From NCBI GenBank assembly GCA_026392135.1, contig JAPLCR010000068.1, positions 1 through 9,272 on the forward strand: a DNA stretch of 9,272 bases, in the 5' to 3' direction. This document shows positions 6,310 to 9,272 of this stretch, one piece after another. A program made the position numbers and the translations under genes. The notes beneath the pieces were generated by a model, which was given only the letters and a program-made list of their open reading frames with translations, made no database searches and was not told the origin of the DNA. The stretch is from Armatimonadota bacterium (GTDB lineage: Bacteria > Armatimonadota > Chthonomonadetes > Chthonomonadales > Chthonomonadaceae). Every line of letters starts with the position of its first letter. Position 1 is the first letter of the stretch.

Positions 6310-9272
6310 ATGTCCTTATCAGAACAGGTCGCCCAAAATCTGGAAATTTCGCGAAAAGAGTTGCTGGATTTAACGTTCCGTAATCCCTTATTGAATTTCC
6401 GCTATTTGAAAGCGCGGGGCGTAGAAGTTATTGATACAACGGCGGCGGATAGTTTCAACGCTCTTATATCAGGCGGCAAAAAACTGCCCTTTCGTCCTGC
6501 TGTGCAGAGAGCCGGAAAGCAAAACCAGAAGGAGGACGAAGAGGCGATTGAGGCTGAAGAGGAGAACTACTCCGGAGCCTTATTCCTTGAGTTTGATGCG
6601 CTTCCTGATGAACCTCTACAAGATAGCGTCCGCAAGAACGCGCCCCTCTCCTCCCTCAAAACTGCCGCCTCTTCCGCTGAACTGCATAAAAGACTCCTGA
6701 ACACTCTCTACACAGCCCGCTCTTTCATTGAGGAGCAGGGTGTCAACACTCTTTTCCTCGCTCTTGGAATGCTCTCATGGTATGAGGCGGATAGTAGCGA
6801 GGTCTGCCGCCGTTCACCGCTCATACTTATCCCCGTTGAACTGGAACGCGCAAGCGCAAGCGAACTCTTCTATCTGCAATATACAGGCGATGATGTTGCT
6901 ATAAACGCCTCCTTAAAAGCCCTCTTGGAGATCGATTTTGGGATAACTATTCCTGACATCGCTGAAAATGAGGATATAGATGTTTCTACGTATGTGGAGG
7001 CGGTAAGACAGTCTGTTGCGAGCAAACCACGCTGGATGGTGGAAGAGAATGCTATTCAATTAGCGTTTTTTTCGTTCAGCAAATTCCTTATGTACAAAGA
7101 CCTTGAGGAGAAAGCGTGGCCCGATGAATCCAAACCGAGTGCCCACCCCATTATTACGTCCTTGCTTGCGAATGGGTTCAAGGATATTGAGCCTCGCCTG
7201 ACCGAAAAAGACCATCTGGACGAAAAACTATCTGACAAAGATGTCAGAACAGTAATAGACGCAGACAGTTCGCAAATTCTCGCTATCGAAGCAGTCAAGC
7301 AGGGATGCAACCTAGTTATTCAAGGACCTCCCGGCACTGGCAAAAGCCAGACTATCACAAATATCATTGCAGAGGCTTTGGGGCAAGGCAAAACAGTACT
7401 CTTCGTCTCTGAAAAAATGGCGGCGTTGGAAGTTGTAAAGCGGCGTTTGGATGCCCTCGGTTTGGGGGATGCGTGCCTTGAACTGCACAGCAATAAAACA
7501 GACAAAAAGAGGGTTCTTAAAGAACTAAAACGCACATTGGAACTAGGACAACCCGTTCTAGGAACCGTAGACGAGGATGCCGCAGAACTCAATGAAGCGC
7601 GTGTACGGCTAAACAGTTACGCCCGTCTTGCGGGCGCGTCCGTAGGGAACAGCGCCCTCTCTCTTTATAACATTCATGGCGAGTGGATACAACTCAATCG
7701 CGAATTGGCGGAGCGCCCTTCCTCCGAACAAGGGGCTACACGAATACCTCGCCTGAACACTCCAGAGTTCGTCACATGGACTTTAGGAGAGGCGCGTCAA
7801 AGAGAACGCTTCGTTAGCGAACTGCAAGCCCATATCGCCGTAATGGGTATACCCTCTCAACATCCGTATTGGGGAAGTCAGAAAACAGTCCTCCTGCCCT
7901 CGGATAAGACCCTGTTTCAAGAAACGTTCACTAGCGCCCTGAATAGAGCGCGGGAGCTACGCGCCAAAGCGGAGCATTTGGCGGTAGGTCTTCAAATGCC
8001 CTCTCCCACTCTCCCCAGAGCCGCTCTTGCACTCGCTCAAGCAGTTCAACGCGCCAATGCAACCCCGCCATTTGTGGGAGTTCAACTTGGAATGAATGAG
8101 TGGCTTACGCGCCGCGCAGACTTGGAGGCGCTCGTAAAATTAGGAGTGCGCCTCCGCGCTCTCCGAGACGAGTACGCCTCCACTTTCACGCCCGAAGCGT
8201 GGAGCGCAGAGCCAATGCTTTTACGCGAGATACGGCAGATGGTCGCCGCTCATGGACAAAAATGGTACCGTTTTCTTTTTGGCGAGTGGCGTATGTCACA
8301 GAAAAAACTTGCGCTTTTGATGACGGATAGTCGCTCCCCAAAGGAGGCGGAACGACAACTAACTCTACTGGACGCTCTTTTAGAGTACAGGCAGACACAG
8401 GCGGAATTTCGTGAGCGGGAGACGCTGGGGCAGGCTCTCTTCGCGGCGCAGTGGCAAGGCGAACGCTCTGAATGGAACGTCTTGGAGCAACTACTCTCAT
8501 GGATTATAGAGGTTCATCAAGAGATTGGCGACCAAACGCTTCCCAAAGCGTTTCTCGACTTTCTTGTCGCCAGTCCCGACTTGAAACCGTTGGAACCCAC
8601 CGCGCAAGCACTTCGAGAGGCGCACGTAATCGCTCAAGAGGCGGTTCGCGCCTGTACGCGCCTACTTGAGATAAGAGCGGAAGATATACTAGGCGAAGAG
8701 CAGGGGAACGCGCCGCTAGAAGAGAGGTCTTTCTCAACTCAAGAGGCTCTCCTATTGAACTGGGCTTCCAATACAGAGTGCCTTCAAGAGATGGTTGTGT
8801 TAAACCATTTGACAATAGAGTGTCGAAAAGTGGGTTTGTCCGCGCTTATTGATACTGCTAATACATGGTCGGATTCCGCAATCAACCTCCTTCCAATGTA
8901 CCGAGTGTCTTATATGGAAGCGTTGCTAGGCTTCATGTATCAGGCGCACCCTGAACTAACAACGTTCAGTGGAACCACACACGCAACCGTCCTCAAGCAG
9001 TTTCAAGATTTGGATGTACGCACATTGCGCCATAACCGCGTACTACTCGCCGAGCGTCACTGGCAAAACCTGCCTACAATGCAGGGCGAAGGAGGAGTGG
9101 GAACGTTAAGGCACGAGTTTGAAAAAAAGTCGCGTCACTTTCCGCTTCGTAAACTGATGAGCGAATCAGGACGCGCCATACAGGCGATTAAACCTGTCTT
9201 TATGATGAGTCCTCTCTCCGTAGCCACCTATCTTCCTTCTGGTCTAGTCTCTTTTGACCTTGTTGTGTTCGA
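6310..9272 (+). CDS. DUF4011 domain-containing superfamily 1 DNA/RNA helicase, C-terminus beyond window
   Basis: Large ATP-dependent helicase of the AAA_11/DNA2-like superfamily 1; 987 codons are visible and open at the right edge. The N-terminus carries the DUF4011 signature RKELLDLTFRNPLLNFR (15-31), followed by an acidic linker (about 76-92) and the rest of DUF4011 (SPLILIPVELER near 170-183). Walker A is GPPGTGKSQT (339-348, K345), then motif Ia VLFVSEKMAAL (363-373) and ELHSNK (391-396). Residues about 400-950 form a long, helix-rich, weakly conserved insert typical of these proteins. The end shows KPVFMMSPLSV (961-971) and FDLVVF (982-987), the strand leading into the missing Walker B DEAS motif. 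Family members are usually 1,500-2,000 residues and often end in DUF3320 or a Vsr/PD-(D/E)XK-like nuclease region, not visible here. ATG start with AAAGG 7 nt upstream. Role is unknown; some relatives are anti-phage candidates (inference). Confidence 0.92.
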   Translation, partial: MSLSEQVAQNLEISRKELLDLTFRNPLLNFRYLKARGVEVIDTTAADSFNALISGGKKLPFRPAVQRAGKQNQKEDEEAIEAEEENYSGALFLEFDALPDEPLQDSVRKNAPLSSLKTAASSAELHKRLLNTLYTARSFIEEQGVNTLFLALGMLSWYEADSSEVCRRSPLILIPVELERASASELFYLQYTGDDVAINASLKALLEIDFGITIPDIAENEDIDVSTYVEAVRQSVASKPRWMVEENAIQLAFFSFSKFLMYKDLEEKAWPDESKPSAHPIITSLLANGFKDIEPRLTEKDHLDEKLSDKDVRTVIDADSSQILAIEAVKQGCNLVIQGPPGTGKSQTITNIIAEALGQGKTVLFVSEKMAALEVVKRRLDALGLGDACLELHSNKTDKKRVLKELKRTLELGQPVLGTVDEDAAELNEARVRLNSYARLAGASVGNSALSLYNIHGEWIQLNRELAERPSSEQGATRIPRLNTPEFVTWTLGEARQRERFVSELQAHIAVMGIPSQHPYWGSQKTVLLPSDKTLFQETFTSALNRARELRAKAEHLAVGLQMPSPTLPRAALALAQAVQRANATPPFVGVQLGMNEWLTRRADLEALVKLGVRLRALRDEYASTFTPEAWSAEPMLLREIRQMVAAHGQKWYRFLFGEWRMSQKKLALLMTDSRSPKEAERQLTLLDALLEYRQTQAEFRERETLGQALFAAQWQGERSEWNVLEQLLSWIIEVHQEIGDQTLPKAFLDFLVASPDLKPLEPTAQALREAHVIAQEAVRACTRLLEIRAEDILGEEQGNAPLEERSFSTQEALLLNWASNTECLQEMVVLNHLTIECRKVGLSALIDTANTWSDSAINLLPMYRVSYMEALLGFMYQAHPELTTFSGTTHATVLKQFQDLDVRTLRHNRVLLAERHWQNLPTMQGEGGVGTLRHEFEKKSRHFPLRKLMSESGRAIQAIKPVFMMSPLSVATYLPSGLVSFDLVVF

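Noticed and set aside
8186..8815. Minus-strand open frames of about 100 codons within the helicase gene
   Set aside because: They are antisense to a continuous 987-codon helicase frame and have no recognisable motifs.

Overview
The window is bacterial chromosomal DNA, densely coded and of roughly even GC content. Five genes run on the minus strand (1-6098) and one long gene runs on the plus strand (6310 to the right edge). No transposase, integrase, rRNA, tRNA or CRISPR array is visible. The organism cannot be named. A selenocysteine-containing SelD, the long (~317 aa) form of PurC, and an adjacent pair of sugar-acid dehydratases suggest a deep-branching, perhaps uncultivated heterotroph (an Armatimonadota- or Poribacteria-like lineage would fit, low confidence).

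Minus strand, in order of transcription. selD (6098-5025) encodes selenophosphate synthase, interrupted by an in-frame UGA at residue 20, exactly where the catalytic Cys/Sec belongs. A strong bacterial SECIS-like hairpin follows the UGA, so the gene should be read as one 357-residue selenoprotein; automatic calling would cut it to start at about 5810. purC (4995-4042) follows after 29 nt and encodes SAICAR synthase of purine biosynthesis. Next is an M81/MlrC-family metallopeptidase (3936-2434). After a 207-nt gap comes a two-gene unit: a UxuA-like mannonate dehydratase (2226-1234) and, 18 nt later, a mandelate racemase/muconate lactonizing enzyme family protein of the enolase superfamily (1215 to beyond the left edge). 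These last two are non-homologous dehydratase-type folds and suggest hexuronate/aldonate catabolism leading to 2-keto-3-deoxy sugar acids.

Plus strand. A 211-nt divergent intergenic region with two inverted repeats separates selD from a very large superfamily 1 DUF4011 helicase (6310-9272, 987 codons visible, open at the right edge). It has an N-terminal DUF4011 region, a Walker A motif, a long helical insert, and is cut just before the Walker B/DEAS motif. Proteins of this architecture often end in a Vsr-like or DUF3320 region and include members reported as anti-phage candidates, so the sequence to the right is where a defence system could lie.

The strongest observations are the recoded UGA with its hairpin in selD, the truncated DUF4011 helicase, and the dehydratase pair. 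No clearly undescribed system is complete inside the window.
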